NCBI RefSeq assembly: GCF_004402235.1
Contig: NZ_SOFS01000012.1
Location: 62,001-126,000 of the forward strand
Reading direction: 5' to 3'
Source of the DNA: Cryobacterium glucosi
GTDB taxonomy: Bacteria; Actinomycetota; Actinomycetes; Actinomycetales; Microbacteriaceae
DNA: 64,000 nt
The notes beneath the pieces were generated by a model, which saw nothing but the letters and a program-made list of their open reading frames with translations, ran no database searches and was not told the DNA's origin. The position numbers and the translations under genes were made by a program. Position 1 is the first letter of the stretch, and each line of letters begins with the position of its first letter. Below are positions 43,420 through 53,149 of this stretch, piece after piece.

Positions 43420-45969
43420 TCAGGCGATCCGGGCGCCGATCGTGCCGACCAGAGCTTCGAGCATCGTCCCAGAGGCATCCCGCCTGGCCCCGGTTTCCGG
43501 AAGGGTGCGCGGGGCTCCGTCCGGACCGACCGCGCGGGCGGGCATCGGACCGACCCACGCGACGGCGATGGCGTCTTCCCCCTTGAGGAAGCGGTGGGCG
43601 CGGACTCCGGACGTCGCCCGGCCCTTCGCGGGGAATTCGGTGAACTCGGAGACCTTGGCACTGCCGGGGTCCGTTCCGGCGAGGGTGTGGCTGGACGCTG
43701 CGACGGTGGCGACGACGGCCGTCTCCGCGTCGTCGGCCGCGAGACTCGTGAAGAACACGGCCCGGGCATCCGCTGCGAGTTTGATCCCGGCCATTCCGCC
43801 GGCAAGGCGGCCCTGGGGCCGCACCGATGCGGCCGGGAACCTCAAGAGCTGGGCGTCGGACGTGACGAAGACGAGCTCGTCGTCCTCCGTGCCCTGCTCG
43901 GCCCCGATGACGGAGTCCTTCGGCTTGAGCTGGATGATCTCGAAGTCAGGCCGGTTCGCCCAGTCGCCCGCGACGACGCGCTTGACGGTGCCGAAGGCGG
44001 TTCCGAGCGCGATGGAGCGGTCGGACTCGAGGGAAACGAGCGCGAGCACGGTCTCGGACCTGTCGGTCAGGCCCAGGTAGTCGGCCACGCGCACGCCGGC
44101 GCCGAGCTGGATGGATGTGGGCGGCATCACGGGCAGGTCGACCGGGGTGAACCGGATCAGCCTGCCGCGGCTCGTGACGGCGCCGACCTCTGCACGGCTC
44201 GTCGTGTCCAGGGTGGAGAGCACGGCGTCGTGCTTGCTGCGCCGCTGGGTGGGCACGGTCCTGGTCCGGGGCGCGGATGCCGCGTCACCGGTCTCCGTCG
44301 CGGCGTCTCCAGCCGGGAGGGCATCGGGATCGAAGGGGTCGTCAGCAGTGGGCTCGATGGCGGCGAGGTCGACCCTGGCGATGCGACCGGTGGCACTCAG
44401 GTAGACCCTGGTCGGCGTGTCGGTGAGTTCGAGCACCGGGGCGTTGCGTTTGGCGACGGCGCCGGCGATGCTCGGCTTGGCCTCGGTGAGGAGGGTGCGG
44501 CGCGGGGTGCCGAACTTCTCCGCCACGGCGGCGAGCTCGTCGGAGACGAGGGTGCGGATGGCCTGCTTGCTCCCGAGCAGTTCTTCGAGGAGGGCGATCT
44601 CGGCGAGGAGCTGGTCGCGTTCGGCCTCGAGTTCGATCTGGGAGAAGCGGGTGAGGCGGCGCAGACGGAGTTCGAGGATGTACTCGGCCTGGATGTGGCT
44701 CAGCTCGAAGACGTCGATCAGGCGCGTGCGGGCCTGCTCGGTGTCGTCGCTCGTGCGGATCACCTGGATGACCTCGTCGATGTCGACGATGGCAATGAGG
44801 AGGCCCTCGACGAGGTGCAGGCGTTCCGTGCGCCTGGCCAGGCGGTAGGCGCTGCGCCGGGTGACGACCTCGATCCGGTGGCCGACGTAGACGGACAGCA
44901 GCTCGCGCAGGCCGAGGGTCTGCGGTCCGCCGTCCACGAGGGCGACCGCGTTGATGTTGAAGGAATCCTCGAGGGGGGTGTAGCGGTAGAGCTGTTCGAG
45001 AACGGCCAGGGGGCTGAAGCCGGTCTTGATGCCGATCACGAGCCGCAAGCCGTGGGTGCGGTCGGTGAGGTCTGTGACGTCGGAGATGCCGCTGAGCTTC
45101 TTGGAGGTGACGCCGTCCTTGATCTTCTCGATGACCCGCTCCGGGCCGACGAGATAGGGGAGCTCCGTCACGACGAGGCCCGATTTCCGGGCCGTGATGG
45201 CCTCGACGGAGACCTTGGCGCGGGTCTTGAAACTGCCGCGGCCCGTGAGGTAGGCATCCTTGATCCCCGAGAGACCGACGATCGTCCCCCCGGTCGGCAG
45301 GTCGGGTCCCGGAACGTATTCCATCAGCTCGTCGAGCGTCGCGTCGGGGTGCGCGAGCAGGTGCCGCGCCGCGCCGACGACCTCGATGAGGTTGTGCGGC
45401 GCCATGTTCGTCGCCATGCCGACGGCGATGCCCGCGGCCCCGTTGACGAGCAGGTTCGGGTAAGCGGCAGGGAGCACATCCGGTTGGGTCAGCTGGTTGT
45501 CGTAGTTCGGGACGAAGTCAACGACGTCCTCGTCGAGGTTTTCCGTCATGGCGAGGGCGGGGGCTGCGAGGCGCGCCTCGGTGTACCGCGGCGCGGCGGG
45601 GCCGTCGTCGAGGGACCCGAAGTTGCCGTGGCCGTCGATGAGGGGAACGCGGAGGGTGAAGGCCTGGGCCATCCGCACGAGCGCGTCGTAGATCGCGGTG
45701 TCACCGTGCGGGTGCAGCTTCCCCATCACTTCGCCGACGACGCGCGCCGACTTCACGTGGCCCTTGTCCGGACGCAGGCCCATCTCGGCCATCTGGTAGA
45801 GGATCCGGCGCTGCACGGGCTTGAGCCCGTCCCTCGCGTCGGGGAGGGCGCGGGAATAGATCACCGAGTACGCGTACTCCAGGAACGATCCCTGCATCTC
45901 CGTCGAGACATCGACGTCCTCGATGCGTTCGGTGAATGCTGCGGGCGGGGTAGCGGGTGTGCGACTCAT
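43420..45969 (-). CDS. parC: DNA topoisomerase IV subunit A / gyrase A-like
   Basis: 849 aa from ATG 45969 ([12 protein letters not shown]). Cuts and rejoins DNA through the tyrosine in [11 protein letters not shown] (residue ~125). The quinolone-resistance region is readable as [29 protein letters not shown]; GyrA-type His-Pro-His-Gly-Asp is conserved. The C-terminal ~300 residues carry the pinwheel repeats ([34 protein letters not shown]). Coiled coil with [23 protein letters not shown] forms the gate. It partners with parE on the opposite side of two SDR genes and is divergent from the NPP-like gene. Confidence 0.9.
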   Translation of the reverse strand: MSRTPATPPAAFTERIEDVDVSTEMQGSFLEYAYSVIYSRALPDARDGLKPVQRRILYQMAEMGLRPDKGHVKSARVVGEVMGKLHPHGDTAIYDALVRMAQAFTLRVPLIDGHGNFGSLDDGPAAPRYTEARLAAPALAMTENLDEDVVDFVPNYDNQLTQPDVLPAAYPNLLVNGAAGIAVGMATNMAPHNLIEVVGAARHLLAHPDATLDELMEYVPGPDLPTGGTIVGLSGIKDAYLTGRGSFKTRAKVSVEAITARKSGLVVTELPYLVGPERVIEKIKDGVTSKKLSGISDVTDLTDRTHGLRLVIGIKTGFSPLAVLEQLYRYTPLEDSFNINAVALVDGGPQTLGLRELLSVYVGHRIEVVTRRSAYRLARRTERLHLVEGLLIAIVDIDEVIQVIRTSDDTEQARTRLIDVFELSHIQAEYILELRLRRLTRFSQIELEAERDQLLAEIALLEELLGSKQAIRTLVSDELAAVAEKFGTPRRTLLTEAKPSIAGAVAKRNAPVLELTDTPTRVYLSATGRIARVDLAAIEPTADDPFDPDALPAGDAATETGDAASAPRTRTVPTQRRSKHDAVLSTLDTTSRAEVGAVTSRGRLIRFTPVDLPVMPPTSIQLGAGVRVADYLGLTDRSETVLALVSLESDRSIALGTAFGTVKRVVAGDWANRPDFEIIQLKPKDSVIGAEQGTEDDELVFVTSDAQLLRFPAASVRPQGRLAGGMAGIKLAADARAVFFTSLAADDAETAVVATVAASSHTLAGTDPGSAKVSEFTEFPAKGRATSGVRAHRFLKGEDAIAVAWVGPMPARAVGPDGAPRTLPETGARRDASGTMLEALVGTIGARIA

Positions 45970-46076
45970 TCGTGAATTCTGCTTGGGGTGCTCCGGTGGC
46001 AGGACCAGCGGCACGATCGGGTGGGCGCGCAGGCTGCGCGCCAGTGCAGGGCCGTGTCCATGACAGACTTGACCCA

Positions 46077-47240
46077 ATGCCCCCCATGCTACCGGCCCGC
46101 CAATTCAGTGCGCTGCGCCTTGCCGACGTCCTGTCAAGTTGCCACGCTGCGGTCCTCGGCCGGGAGAATGCGCTTGCCCTCGCCGCTGTCGACAAGGCCG
46201 TCGTCGTGCTCGTCGACGGCCTCGGCGTCAGCTCGCTGCGGGCACGGGCAGGCCACGCCCGGTACCTCATGTCGAAACTGACCAGGGCCGGGGTCGTCGA
46301 TACAGTCTTCCCCGCCACGACCGCCGCAGCGATCACGAGCCTGACCACCGGGGTCGAACCCGGTCGGCACGGGCTCGTCGGCTACCGGGCCCTCGACGCC
46401 GCCAACGACAGGGTCGTCAACCAGCTGAGTGGCTGGGACGAACGGATGCCGCCGGAAACGTGGCAGCGGACCCGTACCGTCTTCGAACACGCCGCCGATG
46501 ACGGTGTGCCGAGTTTCACCATCGGCCCGAAGCGCTACGCCCACTCCGGATTCACCCTCGCGTCCCTCCGTGGTGCGCACTACGTGCCGGCGGAGAGCAT
46601 CTCCGATCGGTTCGCGGCGGCCCGTGCCCTGCTGGACACCGAGTCGCGCGCCCTCGTCTACCTGTACGTGCCCGAACTCGACGTCGCCGCACACGCGCAC
46701 GGCTGGGAGTCCGCGAAATGGCTCGCGGCCCTCGAAGCCCTCGACTCGGCCGCCGGGCGCTTCGCTGCCGGTATGCATCGGGACGAGGGGCTCATCGTCA
46801 CCGCAGACCACGGCGTCCTCGACGTCCCCGCCACGAAACACGTGCTCTTCGACAGCGTTCCCGAACTCGTCGCGCCGGTGCGGCACATCGGGGGAGACCC
46901 GCGCTGCCTCTACCTGTACCTCGACGAGTCCCGCGGCGACGCCGGAACGTCCGCGTCAGAGGCGGCGACCATGCTGGCCGAAACCTGGCGCGCGGTCGAG
47001 GGCGACCGGGCGTGGATCTTCACGCGTGCGGAGGCGGTCACGGCCGGACTCTTCGGCAGGGTCGATGACGAAGTGCTGCCCAGGATCGGCGACGTGATCG
47101 TGGCCGCGCGGAAGGCCGTCGCATACTACGACTCCCGCGAGCCGAACCAGTCCGCCCGGTCGATGATCGGCCAGCACGGGTCGCTCACGGACGAGGAATT
47201 GCGCGTCCCCGTGATCCGCGACGGTGCCTTCGGCGCGTAG
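46077..47240 (+). CDS. Alkaline phosphatase superfamily (NPP-like) phosphodiesterase
   Basis: 387 aa. Metal site and nucleophile of the nucleotide pyrophosphatase family: [13 protein letters not shown] (first metal Asp), [15 protein letters not shown] with the nucleophile Thr, [12 protein letters not shown] and [11 protein letters not shown] supplying the other metal ligands. Central [11 protein letters not shown] and the C-terminal [14 protein letters not shown] are typical of actinobacterial homologues. Likely hydrolyses phosphodiester or pyrophosphate bonds in a nucleotide or sugar nucleotide; the substrate is unknown. ATG at 46077; a second ATG at 46086 could also serve. A CAGACT box 7 nt upstream is a weak fit to the leaderless pattern. 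Confidence 0.85.
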   Translation: MPPMLPARQFSALRLADVLSSCHAAVLGRENALALAAVDKAVVVLVDGLGVSSLRARAGHARYLMSKLTRAGVVDTVFPATTAAAITSLTTGVEPGRHGLVGYRALDAANDRVVNQLSGWDERMPPETWQRTRTVFEHAADDGVPSFTIGPKRYAHSGFTLASLRGAHYVPAESISDRFAAARALLDTESRALVYLYVPELDVAAHAHGWESAKWLAALEALDSAAGRFAAGMHRDEGLIVTADHGVLDVPATKHVLFDSVPELVAPVRHIGGDPRCLYLYLDESRGDAGTSASEAATMLAETWRAVEGDRAWIFTRAEAVTAGLFGRVDDEVLPRIGDVIVAARKAVAYYDSREPNQSARSMIGQHGSLTDEELRVPVIRDGAFGA

Positions 47241-47264
47241 CCGCGGCATCCGCACGGGGGAACA

Positions 47265-47298
47265 CCTCAGGCCCGCCCCCGGGGGGACGGGCCTGAGG
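47265..47298. terminator. Bidirectional terminator between NPP-like gene and DUF3043
   Basis: CCTCAGGCCCG (47265-47275) pairs with CGGGCCTGAGG (47288-47298). The 12-nt interior is C5-G6-A and can extend the stem by several GC pairs. It lies between two convergent stop codons. Confidence 0.8.
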
Positions 47299-47311
47299 GA
47301 GAGCCTGATGC

Positions 47312-47920
47312 TCAGGAGGGGTACTGGCCGCGCTTGACCTGGGGCTTCGGAAGCCGCATTGCTCGCAGCTGGAGCGCGCGCATCGCCGCATACCAGCGCA
47401 CGCGCTCCGCCTTCGCGTCGCCGAACTTCGCTTTGACCTTCCGGGTGAGGGTGAAGCCGAGCACGGTGCAGTCCACGACGGCGATCAGGAAGAAGGCCCA
47501 GAGCGCGAGGATCCCGTAGGTCTGCACGTTACGGTCGGGGAAGAACGTGAGGAGGATGACGAGGAACATCACCGGGATCATGAACTCGCCGATGTTCACC
47601 CGGGCGTCCACGTAGTCGCGCACGAAGCGCTTCTGCGGGCCGCGCTCGCGGACGGGGAGGAACTTGTCCTCACCGGCGGCCATGCCGATCCTGGCCCTGT
47701 CGCGGGTCTCCGCGGACTTGGCACGTGCCTGGCGTGCCGCGAGCTTGCGGTCGTCCGGCACGAGGGGGCGCCGGTTGGCGGCCTCCTGCTCCTTACGGCT
47801 CGGCGTCGGCTGGCCCTTCCCTTCCGGGTGGCCGGCGGGGTGGGCGGCGGCGAGGCGCGCCCTCGTCTCGTCGATCGATTCAATCGGCGATTGTGCGTCT
47901 GGGTTCACTGGCTTGGCCAC
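47312..47920 (-). CDS. DUF3043 membrane protein
   Basis: 202 aa from a GTG at 47920 with AAGGA ribosome binding site; a TTG five codons upstream is the only longer start and is less likely. The first ~85 residues are charged and basic (GKGQPTPSRKEQEAANRRPL), then two membrane helices: IGEFMIPVMFLVILLTFFPD and YGILALWAFFLIAVVDCTVLGFTL. The last ~45 residues are basic (FGDAKAERVRWYAAMRALQLRAMRLPKPQVKRG). DUF3043 is an actinobacterial family with no assigned role. It is divergent from the M20 dipeptidase with 37 bp between starts. Confidence 0.85.
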   Translation of the reverse strand: MAKPVNPDAQSPIESIDETRARLAAAHPAGHPEGKGQPTPSRKEQEAANRRPLVPDDRKLAARQARAKSAETRDRARIGMAAGEDKFLPVRERGPQKRFVRDYVDARVNIGEFMIPVMFLVILLTFFPDRNVQTYGILALWAFFLIAVVDCTVLGFTLTRKVKAKFGDAKAERVRWYAAMRALQLRAMRLPKPQVKRGQYPS

Positions 47921-47945
47921 ATCAGTTCCTTGCAATTAGTTGGCT

Positions 47946-47951
47946 TAAGAT
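47946..47951 (+). promoter_or_regulatory. -10 hexamer for leaderless M20 gene
   Basis: TAAGAT ends 6 nt before the ATG at 47958. Confidence 0.5.
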
Positions 47952-47957
47952 TACCTG

Positions 47958-49394
47958 ATGACCGTTACTCCAGATACTGCACCCGAAGCCGCACTCGCCG
48001 ACGCGCCTGTGCGCGCCGCGGTCGAGGCCGCCCTTCCCGCCACGATTGCCGACCTGTGCGCCCTCGTGCGCATCCCGTCCGTGTCCTGGGACGCGTTCGA
48101 TCCGGCCAGGGTGGCGGAAAGCGCGGAGGCCGTCGCCGCCCTGGTGCGGGGGCTCAACGTCTTCGACGAGGTTGTCGTGACCCGGTCGGGAATTCCCGGC
48201 ACCACGGAACTGGGCCAGCCTGCCGTGCTCGCCCACCGGCCGGCCCGCAACGGCCGACCCACGGTCCTGCTCTATGCCCACCACGATGTGCAGCCCCCCG
48301 GCCACGACATCGACTGGGAATCCACCCCGTTCGAGCCGACCGTTCGCGGGGATCGGCTCTACGGAAGAGGCGCAGCGGACGACAAGGCAGGGGTGATGGC
48401 GCACGTAGCGTCGATCCGGGCACTCGCCGAGACGGCCGGCCCCGACTTCGACCTCGGAATCGCCGTGTTCATCGAGGGTGAGGAGGAGTTCGGCAGTCGC
48501 TCGTTCGCGGCATTCCTCGAGGACAACCGGGAGTCGCTCCGCGCCGACGTCATCGTCGTCGCCGACTCCAACAATTGGGACGTGGACACCCCCGCCCTCA
48601 CGGTCGCCCTGCGGGGCAACGTCACCTTCCGACTGACCGTGCGCACTCTCGACCACGCCTCCCACTCCGGAATGTACGGGGGAGCGGTGCCCGACGCCAT
48701 GATGGCAACCGTGCGCCTCCTCGCGAGCCTCTACGCGGAAGACGGCTCCGTGGCCGTCGACGGGCTCACGAGTCGGGACGTCCCCGCACCCGAATACACC
48801 GAGGAACAGCTGCGCCTGGAAACCGGCCTCCTCGATGGTGCGACGCCCATCGGCCACGGCCCGCTGCTCAGCAGGCTCTGGTCCCAGCCCGCCATCACGA
48901 TCACAGGCATCGACGCCCCGAGCGTCGCGAACGCGTCGAACACCCTGTCCCCGGTCGTGAGCGTGCGTCTCAGCACCCGGATCGCACCAGGACAGCCCGC
49001 TGCTGAGGCTTACCAGGCCCTCGAGGCGCACCTGCGCGCCCACGTCCCGTACGGGGCGAGCATCACCATCGACGACGTCGACACCGGCGAGGCGTTCCTC
49101 GTCGACGACAGCGGCTGGGCCGTGCCGCTCGCGCTCGGTGCGATGACGGATGCCTGGGGCAAGCCCCCGGTCAACGTCGGCATCGGCGGCTCCATTCCGT
49201 TCATCTCGGACCTCGTGCGGGTGTTCCCGGAGGCCCAGATCCTCGTCACGGGTGTCGAAGACCCCGATTCCCGGGCGCACAGCCCCAACGAGTCCCTCCA
49301 CCTGGGCGTGTTCAAACGGGCAGTCCTCGCCGAGGCGTTCCTGCTCGACCGGCTCAACCGCCGCACCGGGACTCTGGAGGCCCCCACCCGATGA
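47958..49394 (+). CDS. M20 family dipeptidase
   Basis: 478 aa. Zinc-dependent peptidase of the M20 family, non-secreted (no signal peptide). Metal ligands: LLYAHHDVQPPG (His/Asp), LYGRGAADDKAG (bridging Asp), IEGEEEFGSRSF (catalytic Glu and metal Glu), ADSNNWDV and the late histidine of SPNESLHLGV. The dimerisation/lid insert is residues ~200-340. Most similar in layout to actinobacterial dipeptidases that cleave short peptides in the cytosol. It is followed by erpA with a 112-bp gap and preceded by a leaderless-type TAAGAT. Confidence 0.88.
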   Translation: MTVTPDTAPEAALADAPVRAAVEAALPATIADLCALVRIPSVSWDAFDPARVAESAEAVAALVRGLNVFDEVVVTRSGIPGTTELGQPAVLAHRPARNGRPTVLLYAHHDVQPPGHDIDWESTPFEPTVRGDRLYGRGAADDKAGVMAHVASIRALAETAGPDFDLGIAVFIEGEEEFGSRSFAAFLEDNRESLRADVIVVADSNNWDVDTPALTVALRGNVTFRLTVRTLDHASHSGMYGGAVPDAMMATVRLLASLYAEDGSVAVDGLTSRDVPAPEYTEEQLRLETGLLDGATPIGHGPLLSRLWSQPAITITGIDAPSVANASNTLSPVVSVRLSTRIAPGQPAAEAYQALEAHLRAHVPYGASITIDDVDTGEAFLVDDSGWAVPLALGAMTDAWGKPPVNVGIGGSIPFISDLVRVFPEAQILVTGVEDPDSRAHSPNESLHLGVFKRAVLAEAFLLDRLNRRTGTLEAPTR

Positions 49395-49467
49395 ACCCAT
49401 CAGCCCCGGTCAGAGACGAGAGACCGGCAGGCGGGAATTACTGCGGCGGACTCACCGTTGCTGCAGG

Positions 49468-49473
49468 TAGAAT
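49468..49473 (+). promoter_or_regulatory. Candidate -10 for erpA
   Basis: TAGAAT 33 bp before the ATG at 49507, with ribosome binding site AAGGAG in between. No -35 match is evident, so confidence is moderate. Confidence 0.35.
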
Positions 49474-49506
49474 CTGTCAGAATTCGAGCACAGCGCAAGG
49501 AGCGTC

Positions 49507-49863
49507 ATGACCGACACCATCACAACCAGCACCGCCGCCCACGGAGTGGGCCTGAGCGAGGCCGCAGCGCTGAAGGTACGAAGCCTGCTCGCCCAGGAGG
49601 GCCGTGAGGACCTGCGCCTCCGCGTCGCCGTCCAGCCCGGCGGCTGCTCCGGCCTCATCTACCAGCTCTACTTCGACGAGCGTGTGCTCGACGGTGACGC
49701 GCTCGTCGACTTCGACGGTGTCGAGGTCGTCGTCGACAAAATGAGCGTTCCGTACCTGGACGGGGCCTCGATCGACTTCGAGGACACCATCCAGAAGCAG
49801 GGCTTCACCATCGACAACCCCAACGCCGGCGGCAGCTGCGCCTGCGGGGACTCGTTCAGCTAG
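49507..49863 (+). CDS. erpA: Iron-sulfur cluster insertion protein (A-type carrier)
   Basis: 118 aa. A-type carrier fold with the three invariant cysteines: QPGGCSGLIYQLYF (Cys47) and GGSCACGDSF (Cys111 and Cys113). It accepts and passes Fe-S clusters to target proteins. Ribosome binding site AAGGAG precedes the ATG. The position between the M20 gene and ctaC is notable, as the Rieske protein QcrA and LipA of this window both need Fe-S clusters. The family call is firm; the exact member (ErpA rather than IscA) is by size and context. Confidence 0.93.
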   Translation: MTDTITTSTAAHGVGLSEAAALKVRSLLAQEGREDLRLRVAVQPGGCSGLIYQLYFDERVLDGDALVDFDGVEVVVDKMSVPYLDGASIDFEDTIQKQGFTIDNPNAGGSCACGDSFS

Positions 49864-49875
49864 GGAACCACAGAC

Positions 49876-49900
49876 GATGCCGGGCAGGCCGCCCGGCATC
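49876..49900 (+). terminator. Terminator after erpA
   Basis: GATGCCGGGC (49876-49885) and GCCCGGCATC (49891-49900), a perfect 10-bp stem with a 5-nt loop, 12 bp after the erpA stop. It is followed by TTGG, a weak U run. Confidence 0.7.
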
Positions 49901-50026
49901 TTGGCGTGGATTCGTTACCGGATCAGCGCCTGCGCTGCACCCCGAAGCGCATCCCGCGCAGTAGGCTGTCATTCACACAGAGGCACTTCCGATGAAGTGA
50001 TGTCGAGACTCCCCGAAAGGTTACTG

Positions 50027-50914
50027 GTGCGCAAAAACCACCGTCTCCGATGGGCTGCAATTCCGATCGCAGCGTCGTTGGTCATTGTTCTAGCGGGGTG
50101 CACCCAAGCCCAGCTCCACGGCTTCCTGCCCGGCTTCGTCGAGGGCGAACCGGCGGTGACGAACCAGACCGACCGCGTCGCCGGACTCTGGACGACATCC
50201 TGGATCGTGCTCCTGATCGTCGGCCTGATCACCTGGGGCCTGACAATCTGGGCCGTGATCGTCTACCGGCGCCGCAAGGGCCAGACCGGACTTCCGGTCC
50301 AGCTGCGGTACAACATGCCGATCGAGATCTTCTACACGATCGTTCCTCTCATCCTCGTCATCGGTTTCTTCGCATTCACCGCGAGGGACCAGGCCGCCAT
50401 CGAGGCCCGCTTCGACTCACCGGACGTGAAGATCGAGGTCATCGGCAAGCAGTGGGCCTGGGACTTCAACTACGTCAACGAGAACGTCTACTCCGCCGGC
50501 ATCCAGGGCCAGCCGAACCTCGACGGGCCCAAGGGCTCGCTCGTCGAAGCCGAGTTGCCGACGCTCGTCCTCCCGGTGGGCAAGAAGGTCGAACTCGCGC
50601 TCGAATCCCGCGACGTCATCCACTCCTTCTGGGTCATCGACTTCCTCTACAAGAAGGACATGATCCCGGGGAAGACCAACTACATGTCGGTCATCCCTGA
50701 ACGGATCGGCACCTATTCCGGCAAGTGCGCCGAGCTGTGCGGTGAGTACCACTCGCTCATGCTCTTCAACGTCAAGGTCGTGTCAGAGGCCGACTACGAG
50801 GCGTACACGGCCTCGCTCAAGGCCGCGGGCAACTCCGGGCAACTCGACAACGGGTACAACCGCAACCAGAATCTTCCGGGCACGTCCGCCCCGGCGGTAG
50901 AGGAAGGCAAGTAG
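50027..50914 (+). CDS. ctaC: Cytochrome c oxidase subunit II
   Basis: 295 aa from GTG 50027 (read as MRKNHRLRWAAIPI), chosen because GAAAGG lies 6 nt upstream; an ATG at 50000 would add nine residues. Signal sequence with lipobox LAGC at residues ~21-24, so a lipoprotein. Two membrane helices follow (WIVLLIVGLITWGLTIWAVIVY and IFYTIVPLILVIGFFAF). The CuA site is CAELCGEYHSLM, with VIGKQWAWDFNY as the aromatic electron-entry segment. The first component of the ctaC-ctaD-ctaF operon. It accepts electrons from the cytochrome c domain of QcrC in the bc1-aa3 supercomplex. Confidence 0.95.
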   Translation: MRKNHRLRWAAIPIAASLVIVLAGCTQAQLHGFLPGFVEGEPAVTNQTDRVAGLWTTSWIVLLIVGLITWGLTIWAVIVYRRRKGQTGLPVQLRYNMPIEIFYTIVPLILVIGFFAFTARDQAAIEARFDSPDVKIEVIGKQWAWDFNYVNENVYSAGIQGQPNLDGPKGSLVEAELPTLVLPVGKKVELALESRDVIHSFWVIDFLYKKDMIPGKTNYMSVIPERIGTYSGKCAELCGEYHSLMLFNVKVVSEADYEAYTASLKAAGNSGQLDNGYNRNQNLPGTSAPAVEEGK

Positions 50915-50917
50915 GCC

Positions 50918-52660
50918 ATGACCACAACCGCACCCGCAGCACCCGCGACGCCGGCAGCCCCGGCCGCTACCCGTCGTCCCACGGGCGTCGAGCGCAAGGG
51001 CAACGTCCTCGTCCGCTGGATCACCTCCACCGACCACAAGGTGATCGGGTACATGTACCTCATCACCTCCTTCGTCTACTTCTGCCTCGCCGGCGTGATG
51101 GCGCTCGTCATCCGCGCGCAGCTCTTCGAGCCCGGCCTCGAGGTCGTGCAGACCAAGGAGCAGTACAACCAGCTCTTCACGATGCATGGAACGATCATGC
51201 TGCTGATGTTCGCGACGCCGTTGTTCTTCGGCTTCGCGAACTCGCTGATGCCCCTGCAGATCGGCGCTCCTGACGTCGCCTTCCCGCGCCTCAACGCCTT
51301 CTCGTTCTGGGCATTCTTCTTCGGCAGCCTCATCGCCGTCGGCGGGTTCCTGACGCCGCAGGGAGCAGCATCCTTCGGCTGGTTCGCCTACCAACCGCTC
51401 GCGAGCACGACCTTCTCGCCCGGCGTCGGCGGAAACCTGTGGATGGTGGGCCTGGGACTGTCCGGTTTCGGCACCATTCTCGGCGCGGTGAACTTCATCA
51501 CGACCATCATCACGATGCGCGCCCCCGGCATGACCATGTTCCGGATGCCGATCTTCACCTGGAACACGCTCGTCACCTCGCTGCTGGTCCTGATGGCGTT
51601 CCCGGTGCTCGCCGCGGCCCTCCTTGCAGCGGCCTCTGACCGCATCTTCCTCTCGCACATCTACGACCCGGCCAACGGCGGTGCCATCCTCTGGCAGCAC
51701 CTGTTCTGGTTCTTCGGCCACCCCGAGGTGTACATCATCGCGCTGCCGTTCTTCGGCATCGTCTCCGAGGTGTTCCCGGTCTTCAGCCGCAAGCCGATCT
51801 TCGGGTACAAGACGCTCATCTACGCGACCATTTCGATCGCCGCCCTGTCGGTGGCGGTCTGGGCCCACCACATGTACGTGACCGGTTCGGTGCTGCTGCC
51901 GTTCTTCTCGCTCATGACGATGCTCATCGCGGTTCCGACCGGTGTGAAGATCTTCAACTGGATCGGCACGATGTGGCGGGGGTCCCTGACCTTCGAGACG
52001 CCGATGCTGTGGGCGCTCGGCTTCCTCGTCACCTTCACGTTCGGCGGGCTCACCGGTGTCATCCTCGCCTCGCCGCCGCTCGACTTCCACGTCTCCGACA
52101 CGTACTTCGTCGTGGCGCACTTCCACTACGTCATCTTCGGAACCGTCGTGTTCGCCATGTTCAGCGGCTTCTACTTCTGGTGGCCGAAGTGGACGGGCAA
52201 GATGCTCAACGAGAGCCTCGGCAAGTGGCACTTCTGGTTCCTGTTCATCGGATTCCACACCACCTTCCTCGTGCAGCACTGGCTCGGAGTGGTCGGCATG
52301 CCGCGCCGCTACGCCTCGTACTCTCCGGAGGACGGCTTCACCTGGATGAACCAGCTGTCCACCATCGGGTCGATGATCCTCGCCGTCTCGATGATCCCGT
52401 TCTTCCTGAACGTGTACATCACTGCCCGCAAGGCGCCGAAGGTCACGGTCAACGACCCGTGGGGCTTCGGAGCCTCCCTCGAGTGGGCCACGTCGTGCCC
52501 GCCGCCGCGGCACAACTTCACGTCGATTCCGCGCATCCGCTCGGAGCGGCCGGCCTTCGACCTCAACCACCCCGAGGTCGCCATGCCGGTCGGGATCGGG
52601 CCGGGCAAGGACGCGCCCGATGCCCCCGTCTACGACGCCGCAACGAACGAGGTCAAATAA
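50918..52660 (+). CDS. ctaD: Cytochrome c oxidase subunit I
   Basis: 580 aa, twelve membrane helices. Heme a/a3 and CuB ligands: [15 protein letters not shown] (heme a His), [18 protein letters not shown] (CuB His, Tyr), the paired HHMYVTG (CuB) and HFHYVIFG (heme a3 and a His). N-terminal ~40 residues are Ala/Pro-rich and cytoplasmic. Begins 3 bp after the ctaC stop and is followed immediately by ctaF. It is the catalytic core of the aa3-type oxidase, reducing O2 and pumping protons. Confidence 0.98.
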   Translation: MTTTAPAAPATPAAPAATRRPTGVERKGNVLVRWITSTDHKVIGYMYLITSFVYFCLAGVMALVIRAQLFEPGLEVVQTKEQYNQLFTMHGTIMLLMFATPLFFGFANSLMPLQIGAPDVAFPRLNAFSFWAFFFGSLIAVGGFLTPQGAASFGWFAYQPLASTTFSPGVGGNLWMVGLGLSGFGTILGAVNFITTIITMRAPGMTMFRMPIFTWNTLVTSLLVLMAFPVLAAALLAAASDRIFLSHIYDPANGGAILWQHLFWFFGHPEVYIIALPFFGIVSEVFPVFSRKPIFGYKTLIYATISIAALSVAVWAHHMYVTGSVLLPFFSLMTMLIAVPTGVKIFNWIGTMWRGSLTFETPMLWALGFLVTFTFGGLTGVILASPPLDFHVSDTYFVVAHFHYVIFGTVVFAMFSGFYFWWPKWTGKMLNESLGKWHFWFLFIGFHTTFLVQHWLGVVGMPRRYASYSPEDGFTWMNQLSTIGSMILAVSMIPFFLNVYITARKAPKVTVNDPWGFGASLEWATSCPPPRHNFTSIPRIRSERPAFDLNHPEVAMPVGIGPGKDAPDAPVYDAATNEVK

Positions 52661-53083
52661 ATGAGGGCAAACACCAACCTGCTCTGGCTGCTCGCGGGCT
52701 TCTTCGCCCTCGTCACGGTCGCGTACATCGTTTGGGGTCTCGTCGACCCGCACCAGCACAGCATCGAATGGGCGGGGACCTTCGCCCTGGCACTGAGCTC
52801 CGTGTTCGTGAGCTTCGTCGCCTTCTACCTGTCCCGGGTGCACGGCGCTCAGGGAGGAGAGCTTCCAGAGGACCGCCTCGACGCCAACGTCGACGACGGC
52901 GATCCCGAAGTCGGCTTCTTCAGCCCGTGGAGCTGGTGGCCCATCCTCCTCGCCGCCAGTGCTGCGTTGCTTTTCCTCGGCCTCGCGATCGGGTTCTGGA
53001 TCTCGATCATCGCGGTCGGCATCGGCGTGATCTGCCTCATCGGCTGGGTCTACGAGTACTACCGCGGTAACTTCGCGCGCTAG
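52661..53083 (+). CDS. ctaF: Actinobacterial cytochrome c oxidase subunit IV
   Basis: 140 aa. Four hydrophobic segments: TNLLWLLAGFFALVTVAYIV, FALALSSVFVSFVAFYLS, WWPILLAASAALLFLGLAIG and ISIIAVGIGVICLIGWVYEY. The long middle loop is acidic (GELPEDRLDANVDDGDPE). The start ATG directly follows the ctaD stop (no gap). This small subunit is specific to actinobacterial aa3 oxidases. The operon ends at the nested inverted repeat at 53091. Confidence 0.93.
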   Translation: MRANTNLLWLLAGFFALVTVAYIVWGLVDPHQHSIEWAGTFALALSSVFVSFVAFYLSRVHGAQGGELPEDRLDANVDDGDPEVGFFSPWSWWPILLAASAALLFLGLAIGFWISIIAVGIGVICLIGWVYEYYRGNFAR

Positions 53084-53090
53084 CCGGTCC

Positions 53091-53148
53091 GCGAAAGCGG
53101 GTGAGCAGTTGGTCTCGATTCCTGAGACGGCGGCTCACCCGCTTTCGC
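53091..53148. terminator. Long nested inverted repeat between ctaF and rlmA
   Basis: GCGAAAGCGGGTGAGC (53091-53106) pairs perfectly over 16 bp with GCTCACCCGCTTTCGC (53133-53148). The 26-nt interior contains its own GTCTC/GAGAC stem. It lies between convergent genes and ends 2 bp before the rlmA stop, giving a strong bidirectional terminator. Confidence 0.8.
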
Positions 53149-53149
53149 G

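Noticed and set aside
43402..45975. Long plus-strand frame opposite parC
   Set aside because: Its codon composition is the mirror of parC, whose minus-strand translation carries the active-site tyrosine and HPHGD motifs.
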